A stretch of DNA of 64,000 nt. Source: Takashimella koratensis. Its lineage: Eukaryota; Basidiomycota; Tremellomycetes; Trichosporonales; Tetragoniomycetaceae. A model generated the notes under the pieces. That model did no database searches. It saw only the letters and a list, made by a program, of their open reading frames with translations, and was not told the DNA's origin. A program made the translations under genes and the position numbers. Shown here one piece after another: positions 22,687 to 37,619 of the stretch. Each line of letters begins with the position of its first letter. Positions within the stretch are counted from its first letter, which is position 1. The stretch lies in assembly GCA_003116875.1 (NCBI GenBank), contig BCKT01000013.1:999455-1063454 (forward strand), in the 5' to 3' direction.

Positions 22687-23889
22687 ATGTTCTCACTCGT
22701 TCCGCTTTTCGTCACTCTCGGTCTCGCCGCCGCCTCACCGGTCAAGCGCTCTAGCACCGCCTACCCTCAACTCAAAACCGCTACTCTTCTCGGCGACGCG
22801 GTTGATCGAAACTTGCAGCGCGACTCGTGCGGCTCCGTCAAATGGGACACGCGCGTTCTCTGGACCTGCCGAGACACAGAGTTCCTCGTCAACCAGTCCA
22901 TTTCCGCTCTGGTGTACAACGATTCCCTTGGTGGCTTCGCCACCAGCACCGCGAGCTACACCAACTTCAACGCGGACGGCACGCCCGAGATCGTCAAGGT
23001 CAATAATGACCAATACGGCTATGACGCCGAGCTCGTGATGTACGGCTACAACAGCGAAAACTTTTCGTTTTACCCTTTGCAGCCAGACGAATGTGACACC
23101 AACGCCGCCGGAAACTGCAACGACGGCACCAGATACGCCCTTTGGCCGAGCACACCTCCCACGATTGCGTCCCAGGCGAATGATGGCTCGATCGTCGCCT
23201 ACACCTTCATTCGAGTCGAGCACATCACAGATACTCTTGGTGTTGTGAATCCCGATCCGCCGACTTCACTCTACCGCTTGGACTACTCGCCCTCGATCCA
23301 AGGCGTCGGCGATACTCTCCCTTCCGTCAGTCTTGTCAACGAGAACTTTTGGGCACTCAATCAGTTCGCCTACGGTGATTACGGCACGGTCGCTTACGAC
23401 GGATACATGTATCTGTATGCGGAGACGTCGGCCTACAACATCGCCGTCGCCAAGGTTTCAGTCGACCACGTCGAGGACGTTACCAAGTATGAATACTATG
23501 TCGGAGGCAAGTGGACATCGACTCCGCCGGCCAACGTGAACGACACGTCAGCGTTCCTCGAGCACCCGGGCGCTGGTGGACAAGGGACGTACTTCTATAG
23601 CGAGTACTTCAAGTGTTTCGTTTGGCTCGGACAGTCTGCCGCTTCAATCGAGCCCAACTTTTACGTCTCGACCGCTCCTGCTCCCGAGGGCCCTTGGATC
23701 GAGCCGTACCAGCTGTACACGTTCCCCGATGGCAACTATACCCTCGGCGCGTACTCGTTCCAGGCTCACCCGGCGCTTCTCAAAGACACCTCTTCAAACC
23801 AGATGTACATGACGTACACGAAGAACGAGGCGCTCGGTGACAACTTTGCCGTCTATACTACCCCTCTGTACCTCCTCGAGTTTGAGTAG
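22687..23889 (+). CDS. Secreted DUF4185-like beta-propeller protein
   Basis: This is an intronless ORF of 400 aa. The signal peptide MFSLVPLFVTLGLAAASP is followed by a KR site (VKRSS) that could be a Kex2 cleavage point. VKWDTRVLWTCRDTEF near residue 53 and repeated W/Y-rich strands (FSFYPLQ, NQFAYGDYGTVAYDG, KYEYYVGGKW, PEGPWIEPYQLY) suggest a five-bladed propeller of the DUF4185 / GH43-like type. There are several N-glycosylation sequons (NQS, NDS, NFS, NDT, NYT). The family's activity is unknown to me, though glycan binding or hydrolysis is plausible. Lack of introns contrasts with its neighbours. It lies between a sugar permease and an alpha-glucosidase. Confidence 0.7.
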   Translation: MFSLVPLFVTLGLAAASPVKRSSTAYPQLKTATLLGDAVDRNLQRDSCGSVKWDTRVLWTCRDTEFLVNQSISALVYNDSLGGFATSTASYTNFNADGTPEIVKVNNDQYGYDAELVMYGYNSENFSFYPLQPDECDTNAAGNCNDGTRYALWPSTPPTIASQANDGSIVAYTFIRVEHITDTLGVVNPDPPTSLYRLDYSPSIQGVGDTLPSVSLVNENFWALNQFAYGDYGTVAYDGYMYLYAETSAYNIAVAKVSVDHVEDVTKYEYYVGGKWTSTPPANVNDTSAFLEHPGAGGQGTYFYSEYFKCFVWLGQSAASIEPNFYVSTAPAPEGPWIEPYQLYTFPDGNYTLGAYSFQAHPALLKDTSSNQMYMTYTKNEALGDNFAVYTTPLYLLEFE

Positions 23890-24251
23890 TGGTACGATCC
23901 AGTACAGAATGATCAGACTATATAATCAGATGTTGGTTTCGTAAACAAGACAGAATGCAGAATGGAAATCGACCCTGCCCAGTTCAACGCGCCTACTATG
24001 AAGCACACCACCTTTGCTGGGCTTCACTGTGAGTTCGGTTATGCCTGCGAAGCGTGCGGTTGCCTAAATTCACCGGATAATTTTTGGACCTCTCACTACG
24101 CGACTATATCCAGGCTGTTTGAGCGGAAGAGTGCGGACTCGAGGTTGACGTCTGCCAAATGAGATAAGATGTACATGGGTAGTAGCACGACACTGACCAA
24201 GGCTCACTCTTTCACTTCCAATCCCATCCACACCACTCTTCACGGCTCACA
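23890..24251. other. Intergenic spacer upstream of GH31
   Basis: This is 362 bp. I see no gene, repeat or clear promoter element apart from a CA/CT-rich leader just before ATG 24252. Confidence 0.4.
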
Positions 24252-27258
<3,007 letters not shown>

Positions 27259-27404
27259 GACTCGTAGAAGTATTGTGTGTAAGAATGCAAACTTGAGACT
27301 GAGACTTGTCATCATGAATCATCCCCGAACAAGGGTCGAGGCCGGCAGCAGCGCTTCGAAGCAACTTTCAGTGCCCAAGGGCTCTTCATATCTCAAATCT
27401 ATCA

Positions 27405-28658
27405 TTACAAGTCTCCATTGACATGACCATTCCCTGTCAACTTTTCTTTCCCTCCGTAGAACAACCCCAAATCTATAGCCCTGACCATCGCTGAGTATCC
27501 CTCGGCCGATGGATGAAGATAATCGATAACCTGGTACTCTTTTCGAATCATCTCGGGGTGGTTTGGATCGGTAACTGCGGAGGAAAAGTCGACGACGTGG
27601 TGAAAATCGGCTTTGGCCAAGATCCAGGCGTTGATCCGCTGTCGTGTCACCTCGCGACGCTTGCTGACGAACGGCCACGGCGTCGGCCAGTCTGGAGGAG
27701 CGAGGAAGGGCATTACCGTCGAGCCGATGACTGTGAGACCGCGCTCTTTCGACTTTGTCGCTATCTGCTGATACGCGTACACCAGCCGGTGGAACAGAGC
27801 GTCCTGCGCCTCGTCCGTATCAGGAGTGATACCAATGTCGTTGACGCCCATGTGGAGGAAAACGAATTTGACACCAGCTTGTAAAATTGCGTCGTGATCG
27901 AAACGAGCGAGACCGCCAGCAAAGACTTGATCGCCAGAGATGCCGAGGTTGAGGACAGACAGCGAGCCAGACGTTTGGTTCAATCGAGCTGACAAGCCGT
28001 CGATCCAGCCGACGTACTCGTTGTACGGAAGGTTCGAGTCGCCGCGATCTGTGATACTGTCCCCAAAACACGCGACGGCTCGACAGCGACGAGGGACCCA
28101 ACCTTCAATGCAAGCGACGTAGAACGAGTTACGCAACGAGGACGGGCTGGAGAGGGTGCCATCAGCGCTCGCGTTACCACGTTGCAACCACGTGTCGGTC
28201 TTTCCAACGTAATGGCCCGTGATAGCAGTCGTCTCCTGTCCCCCTGCGAGGTAAAGAGAGACGGAGAGGTCGACCGAGGCGCCGATATCAAGTGCAATCG
28301 TGTCAGTGACGGCAGTCGAGCCCGGAGGGATTACTTGTCCAGGACGGCCTCCGATCGTGACAAAACGGTTGGTGTGTGGAAGAATCGACGGCGACCCAGC
28401 TGTGATTCCATCGGCTTTCGGAGCAGGTTGAGCAACGGTCAACCCTGAAAGGTTCAAGTTTGTGTCGCCGTACTCGTTTGAAATGATCAGACGGATCCGC
28501 TCGGCGCCGAGAGTAACCCGAAATGTCTGGCGAATCGTGGTGTCGTGGAGGACGATTTGCGCGTGCGCCTGGTCGAGCCCCATGGGCTGCACAGGGGCGA
28601 TAGCGGTCGACCAGATGGCAACCCAGTGGTGCGTGTCGTCGGGCGTGGCTTGGTGCAT
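27405..28658 (-). CDS. GDSL/SGNH-family esterase
   Basis: This is an intronless 417-aa ORF starting at ATG 28658 (MHQATPDDTHHW). The N-terminal half is a beta-rich domain that includes RIRLIISNEYGD. The SGNH hydrolase domain contains VACFGDSITDRG (block I Ser), NLGISGDQV (block II Gly), HMGVNDIG (block III Asn) and DYLHPSAEG (block V Asp/His). There is no signal peptide. The family removes acyl groups from carbohydrates or lipids. Its place between an alpha-glucosidase and an alpha-mannosidase suggests deacylation of a glycan. It is one of two intronless genes among intron-rich neighbours. Annotated bacterial and fungal relatives cover several esterase specificities, so the substrate is open. 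Confidence 0.88.
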   Translation of the reverse strand: MHQATPDDTHHWVAIWSTAIAPVQPMGLDQAHAQIVLHDTTIRQTFRVTLGAERIRLIISNEYGDTNLNLSGLTVAQPAPKADGITAGSPSILPHTNRFVTIGGRPGQVIPPGSTAVTDTIALDIGASVDLSVSLYLAGGQETTAITGHYVGKTDTWLQRGNASADGTLSSPSSLRNSFYVACIEGWVPRRCRAVACFGDSITDRGDSNLPYNEYVGWIDGLSARLNQTSGSLSVLNLGISGDQVFAGGLARFDHDAILQAGVKFVFLHMGVNDIGITPDTDEAQDALFHRLVYAYQQIATKSKERGLTVIGSTVMPFLAPPDWPTPWPFVSKRREVTRQRINAWILAKADFHHVVDFSSAVTDPNHPEMIRKEYQVIDYLHPSAEGYSAMVRAIDLGLFYGGKEKLTGNGHVNGDL

Positions 28659-28896
28659 AGCTTGGTGCGCGTCACCACTCAGGCAGCCGCCATGCTCTTA
28701 TAGCCTGGCGGGAGGAAACTTGCTGCCTGGTTCAACCGATAGCCGGAGGCCTTGAGAAGGCCCCGAAAGAACGATTGCCTAATTTCGGTTATCGTCGTTT
28801 TCCCCGGAGATACGCTTATTTTCGGGTCCTGGTCACCGAGATCATAAATGAAGTTGTTGCGCAAGGCAAGAGCTATGGCAACATCACGAAACAGCC

Positions 28897-31800
28897 ATGG
28901 AGTTCTCTAGGACCAACTACCCAGCCGTGAACTGGACAGCTAGTAAGTGCGATCGTATCACCCAGCTCACACCCGTTCAGAACACAAGCCTCTCAGTGAC
29001 ATCCCAGAGAGACTCAAGAGTTTCACGGTTAGTGTCTGGTAGCTTGATCGTGTATGTGGAGCTAATGTCGACCAGGGAGGTACGAATCGACACTCTAGCC
29101 TCCCCTCTCTCGTCTCGCAAGCTCGATTGGACGGTCCCAAGCACATCTGTCTCTCCGTTTGGTCCGCGCCAGGCACGACCAAGCCCTCGTTCGAGGATGC
29201 GATCAAGCAGACGTTCCAGCCCACCCAAAAGGGTGAGTCGTTCGGTCCGGCATGGACCAACCATTGGTTCAAGATCGAGCTCAATATCCCGACCGAGTGG
29301 AAGGATTACGAGAGGGTTCAGCTCGAGTTCGACTGTTCCGGCGAAGCCATGGTCTTCACCACGGCTGGGGAGATCCAGCACGGATTGACGGGTGGCTTTG
29401 GCCGAGATCGACGCGTCGAGTTTATCATTCCCCCCAACATCGTCAAGACCGGCAAGGTAGTTTACTATCTGGAAGCGTCATGCAACGCCATGTTTGGCCA
29501 GGCGACACTGGAGAATCCGGACCCCAACAACGTCGGGCAAGACATTCTGGACACAGCGGCTGGAGAGGAGCGTTTTTACCGCCTCAACTGTGCCGTTCTG
29601 GTCGCCGTCGACATGGACGCTCAGCATCTGCTGTGGGACTTTGTCACCCTCCGTCAGCTCAGCGAGAGTCTTCCCGAAGACAGCTCCCTAGCTCGTAAGG
29701 CCCAACACACCGCAAACAGCATCATCAACTTGTTCCGTCCGGACCAGCCGGGGAGTATCATAGCCTGTCGCAAGCTTGCGGAGAGGGTTCTCGGTGAGGC
29801 GTGGCAAGCCAAGGACACCAAAGAGAAGCCTAACCCCAAGGGACGCATCTGGCCGATCGGCCACTGGTGAGCCCTGCTCTCTGATTTCTGCTGACTCTCC
29901 AGCCATATCGACACTGCTTGGCTTTGGCCCATCGAAGTCACCCAGCAAAAGTCGGCCCGTTCGTGGTCGACCCAGTGCGACTTGATGGACCGCTACCCCG
30001 AGCACCGCTTCGCCGCGACGCAAGCTCAACAGTACAAGTGGGTGGAACAACTCTACCCAGGCCTCTTTGAACGCATCAAAGTGAAGGTGAAAGAGGGTCG
30101 TTTCCAGCCTGTTGGCTGCACCTGGGTCGAGATGGACGTCAACATGCCTTCCGGCGAGGCACTGTGCCGACAGTTCCTGTACGGCCAGCGATTCTTCGAG
30201 GATCGTTTCGGAGTCAGATCCCATACCTGTGTCCTGCCAGATACCTGTGAGTGTATGATGAGAAGGTGGGCGCTGAGCTTCAGTCGGTTATTGTGCACAG
30301 CTTCCTCAGATCATTCGTCTCGCCGATGCGCAAGACTTTTTCACTATCAAATTGAGCTGGAATGAGTTGTGAGTGGGAAACAGAGAGACATTCGACACAC
30401 GCTGACCCCTAACAGCAACAAGTTCCCTCACTCCACGTTCAACTGGGTCGGACTCGATGGCTCTCAGGTCCTCGCCCACCTCTCTCCTACCGACAGCTAC
30501 TCCTCACAGTGTGATGTAGAGGAGTTCCGTCAGGCCACTGCCAAACACAAGAACTTAGGCGTCACAGGTGAGTCGTCTAGCAGAAGAGCACTGACGGTTG
30601 AAGACCAAAGCATCTTCCTTTTTGGAAACGGAGATGGTGGTGGTGGCCCCACTCCGGTTATGATGGAGAAACTTCGAAGGGCTCGCGCGTATGGACAGCT
30701 CGACGATATCGGTGGTTTGATTGCTCCGGTTCGAATGGGTGGGACATTTGGCGAATTTTTCGACTCTGTTCGCGAGGAGACGAGCAATGGTCTGACCCTC
30801 CCTATCTGGCGCGGTGAAATGTACTTTGAATGCCACCGAGGCACTTATACGACCCACGCGGCTATCAAACGAGGCAACAGGAAGAACGAGATCCTGATCC
30901 GTCAAGCTGAATACGCGTCGACCATGGCGTCGCTCGTTGACAAGTCTTTTGCGTACCCGTTCAAGGTAATTTACTGTGTTTGGAAAATACTGACACAGTA
31001 GCGACTTGACGCGGCCTGGGAAGATCTTTTGTTGTGTCAATTCCACGACGTGCTCCCTGGAAGTGGAATCGCCATGGTAGGTGACAAGCGTGTCATAACG
31101 CTAATTATCGACTAGATCTACGACGACGCGAAACGTAAATACGCCGCGATGGACAAGGACCTCAACTCTGTCCTTCAAGAGTCGTTCCAGGTCCTGTATG
31201 GCCCCGCGAAAGCTATCGCCAAATCCACTGTCCACGCGGTGAACACTCTACCCGGTCAGGCCAGGCTCGAAGTCGTCTCGATCCCCTCGACCGAATCGCT
31301 TGAAGCGCAACGATGCTCTGATTCCACGACGCTTGTCCTGGTCGAGTCCGCTGCAAAGTCTACACTGGCCACGTCGATCGCTCTTCCTTCCGCCAGCCCC
31401 CCAGTTTCTGTGAAACAAATCGGCTCCGATGAGTTTGTCATGGCCAACGCATCCCTGCAAGTGACCATCAAGGCGGGACGGATGGTCAGCATCTTTGACA
31501 AGCACGTCAAGCGGGAGCTCATTCCTCACGGCTCGTCGTCTGGACTCGTCATCATGGAGGATTTGCCAAACAACTACGATGCATGGGACATTGACACGTT
31601 CCACCTCGAGAAGCAAGAGCGCGTTCCATTCCAGGACGTCAAGATTTTCGAAACCGGACCCCTTCGAGTAACACTTGCGGCCAAGGTTTCACTCCCCTCC
31701 CTCAAGATGGACATCAAGATCTCGCTGGACGCTGTCAATGCCTCCACTCACGTCTCTTCTCGCCCTCTCATCCGCTTCGACGCCGTGGTTGATTGGCGCA

Positions 31801-32553
31801 CGAGCCACCAGATCCTCAAGTTTGAGCTGCCGACGACTATTTCGGCAGAGGAAGCAATCTACGACGCACAGTTTGGCTTTGTCCGTCGACCGACCCATCG
31901 CAACACTTCGCACGACGCGGCCAAGTTCGAGGTCTGCGCCCACACGTTCGGCGATCTCTCGGCTTTTGGATACGGGGTCGCAATCGTCAACGACTGCAAG
32001 TATGGGTACGCTACCGTTGGCAACGTCATGACTCTTTCGCTTCTCCGTGCTCCCAAGTCCCCAGACCCTGATGCGGACATGGGTGTGCACGAGTTCAGCT
32101 GGGCCGTCTACCCTCACGTCAACACGTTCGTTGAAAGTGACGTCCCCCAAGTAGCGGCCGCTTTCAACTCTCCCATGATCGGTAAGTCGGCCTTTAGGAG
32201 AGACGCTAATATCAGTATACAATGCTGGGGTAAAGCCATGCTTTAAAAACAGTCCTTTTTCTCTCAGTGGCACACACAATGTCGTCATTGACACTGTCAA
32301 GAGAGGCGAGGCGGATAGAGCTGGAAAGGGCCCCAAGACTGTGGTGTTGAGGCTGTTTGAGAGGCTAGGAGGCTACGCTAAACCGGCACTTCATATCAGC
32401 GGCTTTACGGTGAGCCGTGCAGAGCTGGTCAACATATTGGAGGATGCGGGTGAGCCGCTTGAGATCGGAACCGATTCTGCCGGCGAGACCACCGTCACCA
32501 TGGAGTTTAGAGGGTTTGAGATCAAGACGGTCAAGCTATACCTCAAGGACTAG
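28897..32553 (+). CDS. AMS1: GH38 alpha-mannosidase, vacuolar/cytosolic AMS1 type
   Basis: The product is about 1050 aa with around ten introns. The N-terminal part matches class-II cytosolic/vacuolar alpha-mannosidases (IPERLKSFTGGT, DGPKHICLSVWSAPG). The zinc site is in GHCHIDTAWLWP, assembled across an intron. The nucleophile segment is TWVEMDVNMP and LPDTFGYCAQLPQI is a signature of the family. LLCQFHDVLPGSGI holds the third zinc ligand region. The large C-terminal beta domain ends VTMEFRGFEIKTVKLYLKD. There is no signal peptide, as in yeast Ams1, which reaches the vacuole by the Cvt route. It trims mannose from free oligosaccharides and recycled glycans. It diverges from the GDSL gene with a 238-bp promoter. 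Confidence 0.93.
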
Positions 32554-32783
32554 ACTAGAAATTGAAGCCTACATGGAATCTCGTAGTCGTATGCATCCAC
32601 TTCGTGTCATCTCAGGCGTGCGAGCTGCTGCGGGTGCCACTTGCCATGTTAAAATAGGCGCGCCGGGTATGAACGCCCAGTGCCACTCACCGGGCCACCG
32701 CCCCGCCCCGCGTGCCCCACGGAACAACCGTTGTTTTCACCAGGTTGATCTGATCTCCCTCGTCCACATCATTCATCTCACCC

Positions 32784-35485
32784 ATGACACCATCGCCCCA
32801 ATCCGACGACGGAGCGAGCTCTGACTCTCCCGAGTCTCTCACAGACCCACAGTCTGTCTTCCGCCAGCGCTCAGACTCAGCAGGGGGCTCGACCAAGAAG
32901 CAAAAAGTTACTCGATCAAAAACAGCCTGTTTGCAAGTGCGTCTCGCAGGTTTGATCTCGAAGTTCACTGACCGGCTTGGCAGTGTCGGTCGCGCCGATC
33001 TCGGTGTGGAGCCCTTCCTCCCAATCGCTGTCCGAATTGTGTGCAACATGGCTTGGAATGCACCTGGCCCTTGTCAGATGGGCGTCGGAAACGTGGTCGA
33101 CCTCGAAAGAATCCAATCGGTACGGACGGCATGTCGTCTCCACGAGGTTCCTCCGGACTCACCGGTCGAGAAGGTAACACATCGCTGCCGCCAAATGCTC
33201 TCCCTTCATCTGTCACTCCGCCCAATTTCCTGACCAGAACCAACGTAGACGAAATGCCGCCGCCGCTCGCCGCCGACACACCATCGTCTTTCCCATCGTG
33301 GTCAATACCGCCTATTATAGGGCCCCTGGACTTTCTACCCCAGGCTCAAGATTCAGCTCAAGGCGACCTCACCGGGAACGTGCAAATCACAGCTTCGGCC
33401 TCGATGCCAATGATCTCCCAATCACACTCATCAGTGGCTGCATACCATGGCCAATTTCTTCCTTTTCGCCATCACGGTCGGACTGGAACGAATGCTGGTA
33501 AGCTTCAAGATGTGATCTTTGCTGACGGCGACGTAGGATTCGAGCACATTGACGTTCAAAGTCAGAGCGAACTTCTTCCTATCGGAAGCACTTTGTCACT
33601 GGACCCGCGTGGTCTGCCTAACCCCATGGTCATTCAAAATATCCTTGACTTGTATTTCACACACTTTGCCGAACGATTCCCTTTCATTGTTCGATCCGAC
33701 CTCTATAAGGGAGCTCCGCAGTTTCCGTTCGTCTTCCACTGTATCGGTGCTCTCGTCTCCAGGTGAGCCTTGAGACATACTCGTGCTCAACTAGACAGGT
33801 TCTCAGATCTCCCCGAGATATCGATGGGTCAATCACCTAGGCAAGGATACGGCGCGATCTTCCATGAGCAAGCTAGAAGGGAACTGGGGACCATGTTGAG
33901 CATCCCAAGCCGGGAGACAGTGCTTGGACTGCTATTGCTGGTCGAGGCGGCATTTGGAAGCGGTAGGTTGAACCAGATCTCAAACGATGGCTGCTGATGG
34001 TCTGCCCAGGCTCGAGAACGGAGATGTGGACATTAATGGGAATGGCAGTCCGCATGACGCTTGACACAACCTCACATATGGTAAGGTCATAGATGCTCAG
34101 GGGCTGACGTGCGATTAGAAAAAACCGGCTCATTTTGAGATTTCTGAAAACGACGAACGGTTGGACCGGCTCATGTTCTGGTCTGTCCTCATCATGGACT
34201 ACAGCTTGGCATTTGCTGAAGGTCGCAAGACGAGCATCAGTGGAGAGGATATACTACAAGAACTTCCTCGTGAAGACGATATGCCGCCGAGACAGACGGT
34301 ATCTGGTCTAAGCGATGATGGTAGCGAGCTTCGATCTCCTTTCCCATTCGCAGCGGAGATGATCGTGACGTTTGGGCCTGCTATCGACATCTTCAATAGC
34401 ATGGCGGCGGATCAAAATGACATCGTGCGCGGAGAGTCCATACGGCAGCTTCGCTCGCGAGTCGCTGCTCAATATGATGAGCTACCGTTGGACATGACTT
34501 GGAACGCCGCCAAGTGAGTGAGGTGTCGCGCTAGCTCAGGTTTATACTCATATCATTAGCTTGCAAAAGCATCATCGCGCGGGTCACGGACCGATGTACC
34601 TCTTCCTACATCTGTGGAACCACACGATTCAGGTGAGTTCTGAGTTGACCCACGACTGACGATCGACAGTGCTCGCGCTATCTTTACGATCCCGGAAGAG
34701 AAAAAGAAAGTCCATCCAGCTTTGGTCCCACGGGTAAAACCGATCAGATCACTCTGCAGTCCATTCAAGCGGGCTCCTGGCTACACTGCGCACGGTTCAT
34801 CGGTGACATGCTGGTCCTTGCCGACGTTATCGACGCACGCATGTTCTTGGCGGTTCCATCTCTCAATCATTGCTTTTTCGTTGCTGGCCAGTGTTTTATC
34901 GAAGGTGCGTTTGCATGCGATTGTCGGTGCGCTGCTGACGTCGTGAAGATCTTGGCGCGCGCCTTGGATCCGAAGTCGGGCAGAATCCGGAGCCGGAAGA
35001 TGGCAGCCCAGCTCAAAAGAAAGCTACGCTCTCTCGCACGTTATTCAAAGCGATCGCGATCGACAACATCAAGTCTCTCAAGCAAGGCCTGACCAAACAG
35101 TCAGAGTTTTGGGACGGTGTCAAGCAGGTCTTGTCAATCTTCGATTCTCGATTTGAGGTAGTTCGAGGCGTCAACGCACCCAAGGCGGGCTCAGGTTCGG
35201 CCGTGAACCTGTTGCCTTTCCTTGAAGCCCCTCACGACCTGGGTTTGGACTGGACGACGGGTGGTTTGGAAGGGCAGACGGCGATGGATGGTGCAAGAGA
35301 GAGGGTGACATCTCGTAACATTGGTGAGGCATTGCGAGGGATTTGATACTGATGTACCAGGCGACGCATCGGCGTTGATCGCATCTTTATACTCGCCAGG
35401 TGGACTTCCGTTGTGGAACACGGGTCAACAGATGGCGACGTCTCCGACCGATCTGCTTCGATTACTAGGACTTGAAATGGGTTGA
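32784..35485 (+). CDS. Zn(II)2Cys6 transcription factor 3 with AT-hook
   Basis: Start MTPSPQSDDG is followed by a Ser-rich acidic N-terminus. The zinc cluster, interrupted by an intron three residues after the first cysteine, reads C-LQ-C-RSRRSR-C-GALPPNR-C-PN-C-VQHGLE-C. Immediately after it, GRRKRGRPRKNP contains an AT-hook core (RGRPRK). A long Ser/Pro linker precedes a Fungal_trans-type domain starting at LPNPMVIQNILDLYFTHFAERFPF. The gene ends LLRLLGLEMG after about nine exons. One intron near 34.9 kb ends in TGAAG. The protein is nuclear and may contact AT-rich minor groove next to its CGG site. It lies between the alpha-mannosidase and MFS porter 2, so its targets could be on either side. 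Confidence 0.88.
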
Positions 35486-35754
35486 GGGTTAGTATGAAGG
35501 GGTCTTTTTTAATGGTGATGAGTGAGAAGGGGCGGACCTAAACAGCGCGTAGAGCCAATGCCATCTTACTGTCGGAGGGCAGCAAGATGTATCTTCAATC
35601 AATCTTTGCACATACTTTAAACAGTTGATATCCTATTCATAGACTGTTACTACATAGTCAAACTACAGGTGATGATAGCTGGCAGACTTTGACGATGGCC
35701 CGATCCTTTTTACCCTTTGAAATACTGAAACAATCTCATTTCGCAACGACTCGC

Positions 35755-37619
35755 TTAGTGACTCGTGATACCCTGTTCCTGACGCATCTGCTCGTCGGCG
35801 TCCATGCTGACTTGAGTAGTCTTGAACTTGCGGGCGGGCACCTTCTGAGCGAACAAGACGTCGAGCTCGTAGTAAGTCCTGCCCTTCATCTCGGGGAGAC
35901 GGAAGTAAGCCCACACGAAGCAGAAGAAGCAGATGCCGCCCCAGAAGAAGCCCCTACAGGTTGTCAGTCGGATTCTGATGGACTGTGAAAGTCTGACTCA
36001 CATCTTGCCCGCCCAGTTCCACTGGGTAGGGTTAAGCATGTAGGGGACGAGGACACCGAATGCGACAGAGAAAACGTTGTAGCTCATTCGAGAAAGAGCA
36101 ACCGTCTTGTTACGGAGACGAGTGGACGAGGACTCGCCCACGATGGTGTAAGCGAGTGGGCCGACCGTCATGTCGTAGGTGAAGAGCCAAGCTACCATGA
36201 GTCCAGCTTGGCCCCATCGAGCGCCTACGTTACCGTGGTCCGCAGCGACGGAGAGGCCGCCGATGAGGATTTGACCAATGGTGAGGGCGGCAAGACCAGA
36301 GACGAAGATTGTGCGACGGCCAAAGTAGGTAAGGAGAACCCACGAAAGGCTGGTGCCAATGAAGGCTGCGGCGTACAGGGCAATCGTCATGTCGAACGCG
36401 TAGAGAGTGCTCAAACCAGCCTGCTCGAAGAAGTAGGTCGAGTAGTTTGCGAACTGTAGGCCACAAAGGATCTGAATGGTCCAACAGACAACGGAGATCT
36501 CGGTACGGCGACTGGAAATGTCAGAGAAAGTTCGTGTACAAGAACTCACAGATCGGTACCTCTGAAGCAGTCCCAGAAGTGGGTCCCAGCGCCGACGTCC
36601 TTCTCGAGCTCGTTGGTGCGAACCATCATCGAGACAACGTCTTGAGCGCGGCTGGTCTCCTGAGCTGGGGCAAGACGCTGGATGGACTTTTCAGCCTTGT
36701 CGAGCTTGCCCTTGCGGACGAGCCACCACGGAGACTCGGGAGCGAACAAGAGCGCGAGGAAAAGGGGAACGGGCCAAGCCCACTGAACGGCAAACGGCAT
36801 ACTACAAAGATCAGCGAACATCGGAAACCACTGACTCACCGGTAGCTCCAGACACCAGTCATCGAAGCCGACTTTCGGAGGATGCCAGCACCGACAAAGT
36901 GTCCAATAACCCAGCACATGTTGACGAAAGTTGTGAAATAACCACGAAGACTGACAGGGCAGACTTCACTGGCATAGGCTTCGGCAAGAGTGGAGAACAC
37001 ACCCCAAGGGAGACCCGCGAGCAACTCTCCCGCGAGCAAAGCTCCCTTGTTGGGAGCGAATGTGATGAGGCCAATGATCGGGCAGATGGCGGCGAGGTTG
37101 ACGAGAACGGTGATGCGGTACCCCCACTTGTCGACGAGGAACGCACCCATCAAGACACCGAAAAAGGAGCCAATGTTGGCGCCTTGCTGGAGACCTGCTT
37201 GCCACGATGCAGCGATTTGGTAGCCAGCAGTAGCTCCCCCATATTCGCCAAACTGTAGAGGTTGTAAGTATTGAACTCATGATGACTCATCCCAACACTA
37301 ACCTGCTGCTTGAAAGCCGGAAGGGCGAAGAGCGAACCAAGGAGCAACGTGTCGTACGCTTCCATGATGATGCAGAAGGATGCACAGACACTCCAGAAGA
37401 CGGCCTATGACAGTCAGCCTGGCAACATGAAACTGTGTCATCACTCACAGCCTTGTAGATCTTCAAAGACTCGAAGATGCCCAAGTTTCGCTGGTACTCT
37501 TCGCCACGCTGGGCCTCGACCTTGATGTCGTGCCACTGAGTCTCCGGCTTGCCGGTCTCGATGTCGGAGCTGCCTTCGACGTGCATGATGTCTTGCTTAG
37601 GTTCGTTGATGTCGGCCAT
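35755..37619 (-). CDS. MFS sugar-porter-type transporter 2
   Basis: The product is about 560 aa in some seven exons, starting MADINEPKQD. Features are VCASFCIIMEAYDTLLLGS (TM1), GAFLVDKWGYR, EAYASEVCPVSLRGYFTTFVNMCWVIGH (MAL-type motif), FAPESPWWLVRKGKLDKA, LLTYFGRRTIFVSG, and LPEMKGRTYYELDVLFAQKVPARKF at the C-terminus. It belongs to the alpha-glucoside branch of sugar porters. TM1 has MEAYD rather than the usual MDGYD. Its promoter is shared with the TauD-type dioxygenase and carries the ATTCGGAA motif also found in the SSU1/regulator promoter. Import of a sulfonated sugar or related substrate is inferred, not shown. Confidence 0.85.
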
